Positions 47,474 to 55,459 of a stretch of DNA of 64,000 nt are shown here, piece after piece (the stretch's first letter is position 1; each line of letters starts with the position of its first letter). The notes under the pieces are model-generated. The model saw only the letters and a list, made by a program, of their open reading frames with translations. It ran no database searches and had not been told where the DNA came from. Source of the stretch: Mycobacterium mantenii (GTDB taxonomy: Bacteria; Actinomycetota; Actinomycetes; Mycobacteriales; Mycobacteriaceae); the NCBI RefSeq assembly GCF_010731775.1, contig NZ_AP022590.1:124001-188000 (forward strand). Reading direction: 5' to 3'. The translations under genes were made by a program, and so were the position numbers.

Positions 47474-47779
47474 ATGAGTGCAGAAGATCTCGAAAAGTAT
47501 GAAACCGAGATGGAGCTCTCGCTGTACCGCGAATACAAGGACATCGTCGGCCAGTTCAGCTACGTCGTGGAGACCGAACGGCGGTTTTACCTGGCCAACA
47601 GCGTCGAGATGACGCCCCGCAACGCCGACGGCGAGGTCTACTTCGAGCTGCGGCTGTCCGATGCCTGGGTGTGGGACATGTACCGGCCGGCGCGGTTCGT
47701 CAAGCAGGTGCGGGTGGTCACCTTCAAGGACGTCAACATCGAAGAGGTCGAGAAGCCCGAGCTGCGGCTGCCCGAATAA
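47474..47779 (+). CDS. DUF2469 family protein (Rv2901c-like), 101 aa
   Basis: A small, highly conserved actinobacterial protein: MSAEDLEKYETEMELSLYRE opens it and WDMYRPARFVKQVRVVTFKDVN closes it. No function is known. Its constant place after rnhB, and its acidic N-terminal helix, suggest a housekeeping role. It is convergent with the ANTAR regulator, six bases apart. Confidence 0.9.
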   Translation: MSAEDLEKYETEMELSLYREYKDIVGQFSYVVETERRFYLANSVEMTPRNADGEVYFELRLSDAWVWDMYRPARFVKQVRVVTFKDVNIEEVEKPELRLPE

Positions 47780-47785
47780 CCGGGC

Positions 47786-48556
47786 CTACGTATTCGGCGG
47801 AAGCTGGTTGTCGTCGGAAGCCGGCAGCTGGCCGCGCTGATTGATCACCTCCCGCGCGACGTCGGCAAGCTTGATGTTCAGCGCCTGGGAGTGGCGCCGC
47901 AACAGGTCGAAGGCCTCGTCCTCGCCCATGTCGTGCAGCATCATCAACATGCCGACGGCCTTGCCGATCTCGCGGTTGCTGAGCAGTCCGCGCCGCAGGC
48001 TCGCGGCATCTTCGCCCTTGTTGACGGCGTTGATGGCGACACTGGCGAACGCGGCCAGCACTGCCGCCCGCCCGGCGGACTCGGCGTCGAAAATGTTCGG
48101 GGTGTCGCTGAACAGGTTGAGCGCGGCCCCCTTGCGTTTGTCCACCAGGAGCCGAAACCCCATCGCGCCCCGCACCGGGGTCTCGGCGACCAGAACCTCC
48201 GCCAGCTTGGGCCACAGCGACGGCGTGGTCAGGTCCGGATCGATCTGGGGGGTCTCCTCCTCGATCGCGTCGATGCAGGGGCCGTCGCCGGAACGCCGTT
48301 CCAGCTCGTCGATGGCTTGGGCCAGGCGGTCACTCGCGCCCACGGTGACGTAGCGGTCCCCGTCACGCACCAACAGGCTGGCGTGGTCACAGCCACGGAC
48401 GACCAGGGTGGCGGCGATGCAGATGGCGGCGTACATCTGGTTGGCGTCCGAGCCCTGATAGATGATCTCGGCGAGGGCGGCGAAAACCGTGCCGGGGTCG
48501 GCCTTCTCCCCGCCCGTCACGGGTGCCTCCGCGCCGGCCTTCGGTTCGTCCCCCAT
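47786..48556 (-). CDS. GAF-ANTAR regulator, 256 aa
   Basis: An N-terminal GAF sensor domain (about residues 25-165, including GDGPCIDAIEEETPQI) is followed by an ANTAR RNA-binding domain: LLSNREIGKAVGMLMMLHDMGEDEAFDLLRRHSQALNIKLADVAREV. ANTAR proteins bind paired hairpins in nascent RNA and prevent transcription termination. The GAF ligand is unknown; no kinase partner is nearby. A 305-base gene-free spacer precedes it, and the divergent epimerase gene lies on the far side. Confidence 0.88.
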   Translation of the reverse strand: MGDEPKAGAEAPVTGGEKADPGTVFAALAEIIYQGSDANQMYAAICIAATLVVRGCDHASLLVRDGDRYVTVGASDRLAQAIDELERRSGDGPCIDAIEEETPQIDPDLTTPSLWPKLAEVLVAETPVRGAMGFRLLVDKRKGAALNLFSDTPNIFDAESAGRAAVLAAFASVAINAVNKGEDAASLRRGLLSNREIGKAVGMLMMLHDMGEDEAFDLLRRHSQALNIKLADVAREVINQRGQLPASDDNQLPPNT

Positions 48557-48861
48557 ACTGAGCCCTTCGTTCCTGCGGTGCCGACGGTGTGACAGCGTCC
48601 GATCGCCGTAAATTATCGGTCGCCGCGACCAGCCTTACACGCGGTTCCGTCTGGTTGCGGCCAATCAGTGGGCATCTTGCCGGTCACCGTCGATCCGCCA
48701 AGTCCCCGCTGACGATGCGGAGTGCCCGCACGTCCAACCGCTCGCGAGTCGCGAAATGTTGGAAAGATGGTTCTATCATGCGCCGACTGCGTGCGCCGGT
48801 GGGCTCGGTGACGTTTCCCACCCGGGGTTTCGGCCGGCTGCGGGAGGGAAGGACGTTGTGA
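48557..48861. other. Divergent spacer ANTAR gene / epimerase
   Basis: No gene is supported in these 305 bases. An AT-richer stretch near 48758-48780 (ATGTTGGAAAGATGGTTCTA) may hold a promoter for the rightward epimerase. I see no ANTAR-type double hairpin that I could defend. Confidence 0.4.
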
Positions 48862-49842
48862 ATGGGAGTGACCGTCGCGGTGACCGGTCCGACCGGGGAG
48901 ATCGGCATCTCCGCGGTGACGGCGCTCGAACGCGAACCCGCCGTCGACGCCATCATCGGGATGGCCCGCCGGCCGTTTGACCCGTCGTCTCACGGTTGGC
49001 AAAAGACCACGTATCAGCAGGGCGACATCCTGGACCGCGAGGCCGTCGACGCCCTGGTGGCGCAGGCCGACGTGGTCATCCACCTGGCTTTCATCATCAT
49101 GGGTTCGCGCGACGAGAGCGCCCGGGTGAATCTGGAGGGCACCCGCAACGTGTTCGAGGCAACGGTGGCCGCCGAGCGGCCCCGGCGCCTGGTCTACACG
49201 TCGTCGGTGGCGGCCTACGGCTACCACTCCGACAATCCCGTCCCGCTGACCGAGGACGTGCCCGCCCGGGGCTCCGCCGAGCACTACTACTCCGAGCAGA
49301 AGGCGGCCTGTGAGGAGCTGCTCGCCGAGATCACCGCGGACTCGGCGCTCGAGGTGTTCGTGCTGCGGCCCTGCGTGGTCGCCGGGCCCAGAGCCACCGC
49401 GCTGGCCGACGCGATGCCGTGGAATCAGCTGCCCGGTCCGATGCGTGCCGTGGTGAAGGCCGTTCCGATCCTCAAGCCGGTGGTGCCGGACCCGGGTATC
49501 CCGTTGCAGCTGGTTCACCACGACGACGTCGCGGCGGCGATCGCGCTGGCGGCCACCGCTCCGGCGCCGCCGGGCGTCTACAACATCGCCGGCGACGGGG
49601 TCGTGACGGTGGGCGACGTCGCGAGGGCGCTGGGCGGTCGCCCAGTGCGGGTTCCCGCCGTCGCCGCGACGGCGGCCTCGGCGGCCATCTCGCGGGTGCC
49701 GGTGGTGCCGTCGATACTGGAATGGCTGCACACGGCCCGGACGTCGATGGTCATGGACACCACCAAGGCCAAGACCCAACTGGGCTGGCGCCCGCTGCAC
49801 TCGTCGGCCGAAACGTTGGAAGCGCTGGCCTCGGGGGCATGA
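48862..49842 (+). CDS. NAD-dependent epimerase/dehydratase family protein, 326 aa
   Basis: Extended SDR: cofactor motif VTGPTGEIG at residues 8-16, IHLAFI near 75, and the catalytic YYSEQK near 149. The substrate is undefined; this subgroup covers sugar-nucleotide epimerases, hydroxysteroid dehydrogenases and dihydroflavonol-like reductases. The C-terminal half (LEWLHTARTSMVMDTTKAK) is typical of mycobacterial members. fdhD follows 96 bases later. In the M. tuberculosis order fdhF occupies this region. Confidence 0.85.
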   Translation: MGVTVAVTGPTGEIGISAVTALEREPAVDAIIGMARRPFDPSSHGWQKTTYQQGDILDREAVDALVAQADVVIHLAFIIMGSRDESARVNLEGTRNVFEATVAAERPRRLVYTSSVAAYGYHSDNPVPLTEDVPARGSAEHYYSEQKAACEELLAEITADSALEVFVLRPCVVAGPRATALADAMPWNQLPGPMRAVVKAVPILKPVVPDPGIPLQLVHHDDVAAAIALAATAPAPPGVYNIAGDGVVTVGDVARALGGRPVRVPAVAATAASAAISRVPVVPSILEWLHTARTSMVMDTTKAKTQLGWRPLHSSAETLEALASGA

Positions 49843-49938
49843 CGCCCCGGCGACCGGCCGGCGACCAAGGTAGTTTGGCTTCGTGAGGTCCCAGCGTTCC
49901 GCCGCTTCGCGCGACGCCGCCGGCGGTGAAATCGCCTA

Positions 49939-50757
49939 GTGCGGCACGTAACATCGCGTCGGCGGGTGACGCATCTGACCGCCGGGAAGGCGATCACCCG
50001 GCCCGAGACGCTGGTCGTCGAGGAGCCGCTGGAGATCCGGGTGAACGGCGCGGCGGTCACCGTGACGATGCGTACGCCGGGGGCGGATTTCGAACTGGCG
50101 CAAGGCTTTCTGCTCACCGAGGGCGTCATCGCCGGCCGCGACGACGTGCTGACCATCCGGTATTGCGGCGGTGCCGTCGACAGGGAGAACACCTATAACG
50201 TCCTGGACGTGACGTTGGCCACCGGTGTGGACAAGCCCACTCTCGATGTCACCCGCAACTTCTACACCACCTCGTCGTGCGGGGTCTGCGGCAAGGCGTC
50301 GCTGGACGCGGTGCGGCTGACCGGCCGGTTTTCTCCGGGCGCCGATCCCGCGACCGTCGCGGCGGCCACGCTCAAGGCGATGCCCGACCAATTACGTTCC
50401 GCGCAAAAGGTTTTCGACAGCACCGGGGGTCTGCACGCCGCCGCGCTGTTCGGGGTGGACGGCGCGATGCTGGTGGTGCGCGAGGACATCGGCAGGCACA
50501 ACGCCGTCGACAAGGTGATCGGCTGGGCGCTGGAACATGAGCGGATACCGCCGCACGCCTCGGTGTTGCTGGTCAGCGGGCGCGCGTCGTTCGAGCTGAC
50601 ACAGAAGGCCGTGATGGCCGGGATTCCGGTGCTGGCGGCGGTGTCGGCGCCGTCGTCGCTGGCGGTCTCGTTGGCCGAGGAGTCGGGCATCACGCTGGTG
50701 GCGTTCTTGCGGGAAGACTCGATGAACATCTACACCAGGGCGGACCGGATCACCTAG
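49939..50757 (+). CDS. fdhD: Formate dehydrogenase accessory sulfurtransferase FdhD, 272 aa
   Basis: FdhD passes sulfur from a cysteine desulfurase to the molybdenum cofactor of formate dehydrogenase. The redox motif [14 protein letters not shown] carries the functional cysteines, and [15 protein letters not shown] is the family's strongest signature. The GTG start gives the normal length. No formate dehydrogenase gene (fdhF) is present in the window, unlike M. tuberculosis, where fdhF neighbours fdhD. Confidence 0.94.
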   Translation: MRHVTSRRRVTHLTAGKAITRPETLVVEEPLEIRVNGAAVTVTMRTPGADFELAQGFLLTEGVIAGRDDVLTIRYCGGAVDRENTYNVLDVTLATGVDKPTLDVTRNFYTTSSCGVCGKASLDAVRLTGRFSPGADPATVAAATLKAMPDQLRSAQKVFDSTGGLHAAALFGVDGAMLVVREDIGRHNAVDKVIGWALEHERIPPHASVLLVSGRASFELTQKAVMAGIPVLAAVSAPSSLAVSLAEESGITLVAFLREDSMNIYTRADRIT

Positions 50758-50866
50758 TCGATGGTGGCGACCCGGTTGTGGATGGGCGCCGCACTGGGGA
50801 TAACCGGCCGCCGCGGGCGGCCACGGACGGCGGTGGCGGCCCGTCCCGTCGGAGGCCCCGGGCACC

Positions 50867-51253
50867 GTGACCCCCATGACGACCGAAACGACGATGACCC
50901 GGATCCAGCTCGGGGCGATGGGTGAGGCGCTCGCCGTGGATCATCTGACGCGAGTGGGATTTCGGATCCTGCAGCGCAACTGGCGCTGCCGCTACGGCGA
51001 ACTCGACATCATCGCCCGCGACGACACCACGTCGACGGTGGTGTTCGTCGAGGTGAAGACCCGTACCGGCGACGGCTACGGGGGACTGGCGCACGCCGTC
51101 ACGCCGCGCAAGGTGCGGCGGCTGCGCAGGCTTGCCGGGCTGTGGCTGGCCGGCCAGGACCAGCATTCGGCGGCGATCCGCATCGACGTGATCGGCGTGC
51201 GCATCGGGCGCCGCCGCACCCCCGAGATCACCCACCTGCAAGGGATCGGCTGA
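50867..51253 (+). CDS. YraN/UPF0102 family nuclease-like protein (Rv2898c-like), 128 aa
   Basis: Small protein with restriction-endonuclease-like core: GAMGEALAVDHLTRVGFRIL, YGELDIIARDD and VVFVEVKTRTGDGYG supply the E, D and ExK residues. Its cellular function is not firmly known; a DNA-processing role fits the ComM-like gene overlapping its stop by one base and dprA further on. The start may be GTG 50867 or ATG 50876. Confidence 0.9.
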   Translation: MTPMTTETTMTRIQLGAMGEALAVDHLTRVGFRILQRNWRCRYGELDIIARDDTTSTVVFVEVKTRTGDGYGGLAHAVTPRKVRRLRRLAGLWLAGQDQHSAAIRIDVIGVRIGRRRTPEITHLQGIG

Positions 51254-52764
51254 TGGCGCTGGGACGCGCGTTCTCCGTCGCGGTGCGCGGCGTCGACGGA
51301 CAGATCGTGGAGATCGAAGCCGACATCACTTCCGGCCTGCCGGGCGTGCATCTGGTGGGCCTGCCCGACGCCGCCCTGCAGGAGTCGCGTGACCGGGTCC
51401 GGGCGGCGGTCACCAATTGCGGCAACGCCTGGCCGATGGCGCGGCTCACGCTGGCGTTGTCGCCGGCGACGCTGCCCAAAATGGGGTCCGTTTACGACAT
51501 CGCCCTGGCGGCCGCGGTGCTGTCGGCGCAGCGCAAGAATCCCTGGGACCGGCTGGAGAAAACGGTGCTGCTGGGCGAGCTGTCGCTGGACGGGCGGGTG
51601 CGGCCGGTACGCGGGGTGCTGCCCGCCGTGCTGGCCGCCAAACGCGACGGCTGGCCGGCAGTGGTTGTTCCGGTGGACAACCTCGCCGAGGCCAGCCTGG
51701 TCGACGGCATCGACGTGTGGGGCGTGCGCACCCTGGGGCAGCTGCAGAAGTGGCTCGGCGGCACCGGCGCCCTGGACAACAGGATCGACGCGCAACCCAC
51801 GGGCGGGGAGCCGGCCGCGGATCTGGTCGACGTGGTCGGGCAGACGCAGGCGCGGTTCGCGGTGGAGGTGGCCGCCGCCGGGGCGCACCACCTCATGCTC
51901 ACCGGCCCGCCGGGGGTCGGCAAAACGATGCTCGCCCAACGCCTTCCGGGGTTGCTGCCGGCATTGACGGATGCCGAATCCCTGGAAGTCACCGCGATTC
52001 ACTCGGTGGCCGGGTTGTTGTCCGGCAACACACCGTTGATCACCCGGCCGCCGTTCGTCGCGCCGCATCACAGCTCGAGCGTCGCCGCGCTGGTCGGCGG
52101 CGGGTCGGGGATGGCACGCCCGGGCGCGGTCAGCCGGGCGCATCGCGGGGTGCTCTTCCTCGACGAGTGCGCCGAGATTCGGGTCAGCGCACTGGAAGCT
52201 CTGCGAACACCGTTGGAGGACGGCGAGATTCGGCTGGCCCGCCGCGACGGGGTGGCGTGTTATCCCGCCCGGTTCCAGCTGGTGCTGGCCGCCAACCTGT
52301 GCCCGTGCGCGCCGGCCGACCCGCAGGACTGCATCTGCGCGGCGGCGGCCAAACGCCGATACCTGGGCAAGCTGTCCGGGCCGCTGCTGGATCGCGTGGA
52401 CCTGCGCGTGCAGATGCACCAGGTCAAGGCCGGGGCGTTCGCGGGCCGGGACGGTGAATCCACGGCACAGGTCTGCCACCGGGTGGCGCAGGCCCGCGCG
52501 GCCGCCGCCCAGCGCTGGCAACCGCACGGATTCCACACCAACGGTGAGGTCAGCGGGACGCTGCTGCGCCGAAAGTTCCGTCCCAGCAACGCGGCGATGG
52601 AGCCGCTGCAAAAGGCGCTGGACCGCGGGGTGCTCAGCATCCGTGGCCTCGACCGCACATTGCGGGTCGCGTGGAGCCTGGCCGACCTGGCCGGCCGCAC
52701 GATACCGGGGATCGACGAAGTCGCCGCCGCACTCAGCTTCCGCCAGCCCGGGGCGCAGCGATGA
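51253..52764 (+). CDS. ComM-like AAA+ Mg-chelatase family ATPase (Rv2897c-like), 503 aa
   Basis: N-terminal YifB/ComM domain (LPGVHLVGLPDAALQESRDR), then Walker A TGPPGVGKTMLAQRLPG (about residues 217-233), Walker B VLFLDECAEI and a Cys-rich CPCAPADPQDCIC zinc-binding insert. Some homologues are branch-migration helicases acting during integration of foreign DNA. The ATG overlaps the YraN stop (TGATG). A dprA gene follows, so the YraN-ComM-DprA DNA-uptake-related set is complete. Confidence 0.92.
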   Translation: MALGRAFSVAVRGVDGQIVEIEADITSGLPGVHLVGLPDAALQESRDRVRAAVTNCGNAWPMARLTLALSPATLPKMGSVYDIALAAAVLSAQRKNPWDRLEKTVLLGELSLDGRVRPVRGVLPAVLAAKRDGWPAVVVPVDNLAEASLVDGIDVWGVRTLGQLQKWLGGTGALDNRIDAQPTGGEPAADLVDVVGQTQARFAVEVAAAGAHHLMLTGPPGVGKTMLAQRLPGLLPALTDAESLEVTAIHSVAGLLSGNTPLITRPPFVAPHHSSSVAALVGGGSGMARPGAVSRAHRGVLFLDECAEIRVSALEALRTPLEDGEIRLARRDGVACYPARFQLVLAANLCPCAPADPQDCICAAAAKRRYLGKLSGPLLDRVDLRVQMHQVKAGAFAGRDGESTAQVCHRVAQARAAAAQRWQPHGFHTNGEVSGTLLRRKFRPSNAAMEPLQKALDRGVLSIRGLDRTLRVAWSLADLAGRTIPGIDEVAAALSFRQPGAQR

Positions 52765-52790
52765 GCGCGACGGCCCACCGGCTGGCCGCG

Positions 52791-53066
52791 CTACCAGCGC
52801 GCCATGGTCAGCCAATCGGTGTGCCCACCCCGCACCGCGATCGCGACGGTCACCAGGACCGCGAACGCGCGGGCGAATTGGGCCATCGCGCGGCCGCTCT
52901 CACCGCGCTGTTGCATCTCGCGCAACCCGATGCAGGCAAGACCGATGCTGATCAGGGGGATGGGAAACCCGATCCAGCTGACCAGGCTGAGCGCGAACGC
53001 CGCCACGGCCCAGGGGTTCTTCGGACGTTCGGACACGCGGTACACCATCGGCAGGTCGAGGATCAT
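52791..53066 (-). CDS. Small membrane protein, DUF4190-like, 91 aa
   Basis: Two hydrophobic segments, WAVAAFALSLVSWIGFPIPLIS and the C-terminal ARAFAVLVTVAIAV, flank a short loop GLREMQQRGESGRA. The pattern ALSLVSW...IGLACIGLREMQ is that of DUF4190 proteins, which are widespread in mycobacteria and of unknown function. ATG 53066 is chosen; upstream residues lack character. It lies on the opposite strand between the ComM-like gene and dprA. Confidence 0.65.
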   Translation of the reverse strand: MILDLPMVYRVSERPKNPWAVAAFALSLVSWIGFPIPLISIGLACIGLREMQQRGESGRAMAQFARAFAVLVTVAIAVRGGHTDWLTMARW

Positions 53067-53176
53067 GGGTCGTTCCGTTCGTTGCGGGCCGGCGTGCGGC
53101 GGGCGGCTGACCACACCACATTCGCGCGCCGGGCTGCATGGATCCTTGGCGGATTCTTGGAGCCGGAGGCGCGGCG

Positions 53177-54343
53177 ATGACGCCCGACGATCCCGCGCAG
53201 CGCGCCTGGGCCTATCTGTCCCGGGTGGCCGAGCCGCCCTGCGCCGAACTCGCCGCCTTGGTGCAGCGCGTCGGCCCGGTGGAGGCGGCCGAGCGGGTTC
53301 GGCGGGGATCGGTCGACGACGATCTGGCCCGCCACACCGAGGCCAGGCGTGACATCGACAGCTCAGCGGCCGATCTCGAGATGATCGCTCGGCGGGGCGG
53401 GCGGTTGATCACCCCCGACGACGACGAGTGGCCGTTGCTGGCGTTCGCCGCATTCCACGGTGCCGAACCACGACGGCGCGGCGGTCCGCCGATGGTTCCG
53501 CCCATGGTGTTGTGGGCGCAGGGCCCTGTGCGGCTCGATGAGGCCGCGCACCGGGCGGTCGCCGTGGTCGGGACGCGCGCCTCGACCGCGTACGGCGAGC
53601 AGGTCGCCGGTGACTTGGCGGCCGGCTTGGCCCAGCGTGACGTCGCGGTCGTCTCGGGCGGCGCCTACGGCATCGACGGTGCGGCGCACCGCGCGGTGCT
53701 GGACTGCGACGGCATCACGGTGGCCGTCCTGGCCGGCGGGCTCGACATCCCCTACCCGAGCGGTCACACCGCGCTGCTGCACCGCATCGGCCAGCACGGA
53801 CTCCTGTTCACCGAATACGCGCCCGGTATCCGCCCGGCCCGCTACCGGTTCCTGACCCGCAATCGTCTGGTGGCCGCGGTGGTGGGGGCGGCCGTGGTGG
53901 TGGAAGCGGGGCTGCGCAGCGGCGCGGCCAGCACCGCGGCCTGGGCGCGGGCGTTGGGGCGGGTGGTGGCCGCGGTGCCCGGGCCCGTCACGTCGTCGGC
54001 GTCGGCGGGCTGCCATGCGCTGCTGCGCAACGGCGCCGAACTGGTCACCCGGGCCGACCATGTTGTGGAGCTCGTGGGCCACATCGGCGAACTGGCCTCC
54101 GACGAGCCGCGCCCGGCGACGCCCCTCGACGGCCTCAGCGACGCCGAGCGCCGGGTGTACGAGGCGTTGCCGGGCCGCGGCGGCGCCACGGTCGACGAGA
54201 TCGCGGTCGCGTCGGGGCTGCCGCCCGAGCAGGCGCTGGGGCCGCTGGCGATGCTCGAGCTGGCCGGATTGGTGCGCCGCCAGGACGGGTGCTGGCGAAT
54301 CGTGCGGGCTCACGGGGCCGTGGCGACGGCGCCGCCTGCGTGA
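53177..54343 (+). CDS. dprA: DNA-processing protein DprA, 388 aa
   Basis: Loads RecA on incoming single-stranded DNA in competent bacteria; the role in mycobacteria is unclear. The Rossmann-like core has AVVGTRASTAYGEQVAGDLA, VSGGAYGIDGAAHRAVL, and AGGLDIPYPSGH, followed by FLTRNRLVAAVVGAAVVVEA. A C-terminal winged helix follows (ERRVYEALPGRGGATVDEIA). ATG 53177 is preferred because GGAGGCG lies just upstream and homologues start there. It is the last gene of the conserved core in this window. Confidence 0.94.
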   Translation: MTPDDPAQRAWAYLSRVAEPPCAELAALVQRVGPVEAAERVRRGSVDDDLARHTEARRDIDSSAADLEMIARRGGRLITPDDDEWPLLAFAAFHGAEPRRRGGPPMVPPMVLWAQGPVRLDEAAHRAVAVVGTRASTAYGEQVAGDLAAGLAQRDVAVVSGGAYGIDGAAHRAVLDCDGITVAVLAGGLDIPYPSGHTALLHRIGQHGLLFTEYAPGIRPARYRFLTRNRLVAAVVGAAVVVEAGLRSGAASTAAWARALGRVVAAVPGPVTSSASAGCHALLRNGAELVTRADHVVELVGHIGELASDEPRPATPLDGLSDAERRVYEALPGRGGATVDEIAVASGLPPEQALGPLAMLELAGLVRRQDGCWRIVRAHGAVATAPPA

Positions 54344-54427
54344 ATGGGATCAAGCGGAGAACCGCTCGCGCGGGGCTCGTTTGCTCGACGGGGGCCGGGA
54401 GCCGACAGGACAACATTGGTCGACCGG

Positions 54428-54871
54428 TCACGCTGCCTGTTCAACCAGTCGGTACGGGAGGCGGCGTTGAACTGTCTCGTCGACGCTGACGGTGAAGACA
54501 TACGAGCCCAGCTTCTCCAACCGAAGTACCGGAATGTTAACTGCGAAGGCAACTGACTGGGTTTGGTCGGCCTCATGAGAGCTCGACCTGCCAATGTTGA
54601 ATTGAAATTGAGCGCGGAACGGTTCGTATCCGTCCACACCCTTTTGAACCTCAACCGCACACCCGTCCGAGTCCAGCAGTCCAATGTCGACCGTGTGCTC
54701 TCGGTCGCTCGCCGTCCGCGGTACTTCGACGATAATTCCGATGCCCACCGAGACCGTAAAGGGTACCGAGTGTCCGGCCGGAATGCGGACCTGATCTATG
54801 CCTCCCGCCGAGATGTACAACAAGTTGTTTTGCGCCTCAGCGTGGTTACACAAAATTGCTGTCAACTCCAT
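54428..54871 (-). CDS. DUF6941-like hypothetical protein, 147 aa
   Basis: MELTAILCNHAEAQNNLLYISAGG resembles the opening of DUF6941 proteins (a short beta-rich family in actinobacteria). The middle DSDGCAVEVQ and the end LGSYVFTVSVDE fit a beta-sandwich. Function is unknown. Base composition is visibly lower in GC than the core genes, and third codon positions are less biased, suggesting acquisition. It is convergent with dprA, 84 bases apart. Confidence 0.7.
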   Translation of the reverse strand: MELTAILCNHAEAQNNLLYISAGGIDQVRIPAGHSVPFTVSVGIGIIVEVPRTASDREHTVDIGLLDSDGCAVEVQKGVDGYEPFRAQFQFNIGRSSSHEADQTQSVAFAVNIPVLRLEKLGSYVFTVSVDETVQRRLPYRLVEQAA

Positions 54872-55459
54872 GTCGAGAACAGTACGCAGAAAGCCTTACC
54901 GCAGTGAGTAATTGGCAGCATCGATCGCCAAGCCGCCCCGCGATTGAATGAAGGGAAGCTCAACGGATTTCGCTGAGCGCTGCCTTTCTGCTGTTCAGAG
55001 GCCAGATGCCGATTCGCGGTCAAGATTGACCGCAGCGGTGGTGACCAGGGCAAGCGACGTCGCAACGGCGCGTCGAGTCCACATATCCCGCGGCGAAAGA
55101 CGTTTGAACTCGTCGACTTCCGCCGCGGGCCCTGGGTGCTTACCTGGTAATGCGACGAGGCCGGCTCGTTGCTTAGCTCGACCTCATTGCCGATCAGGGC
55201 AAAAGCCGAGCCCAGGCCGGGTTCCCAGCGGCCGTCGCACGTTGGCGGTTCACCGGAGGTCCGCCCCTGGCCATTATGCGATACCGCTCGATCCCCGAAG
55301 CCAGTGGAAACGGCGGTTGATGCCCCAACCAAATTCTGCAAAGTCCACCCGAACTAATGCTACACGCGCATAATAGAAGTCCTCGAGGTAAATCCCCCAC
55401 GAGCGCAGTAAGAGTCCTGACTTTGGGTGTCGTCACGCAGACAACTTGGTGAGAAGGCT
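54872..55459. other. Lower-GC spacer before the PPE gene
   Basis: These 588 bases show no convincing gene, PE partner gene, tRNA or transposase. Several short frames exist but match nothing I recognise. Composition is clearly less GC-rich than flanking core genes. The 3' end (GAGAAGG, 55451-55457) gives the PPE ribosome-binding site; the promoter is presumably within the preceding 100 bases. Confidence 0.5.

Noticed and set aside
54862..55341. Minus-strand frame of 159 codons before the PPE gene
   Set aside because: It has no recognisable domain, an unusual composition and overlaps the DUF6941-like start; not distinguishable from chance.
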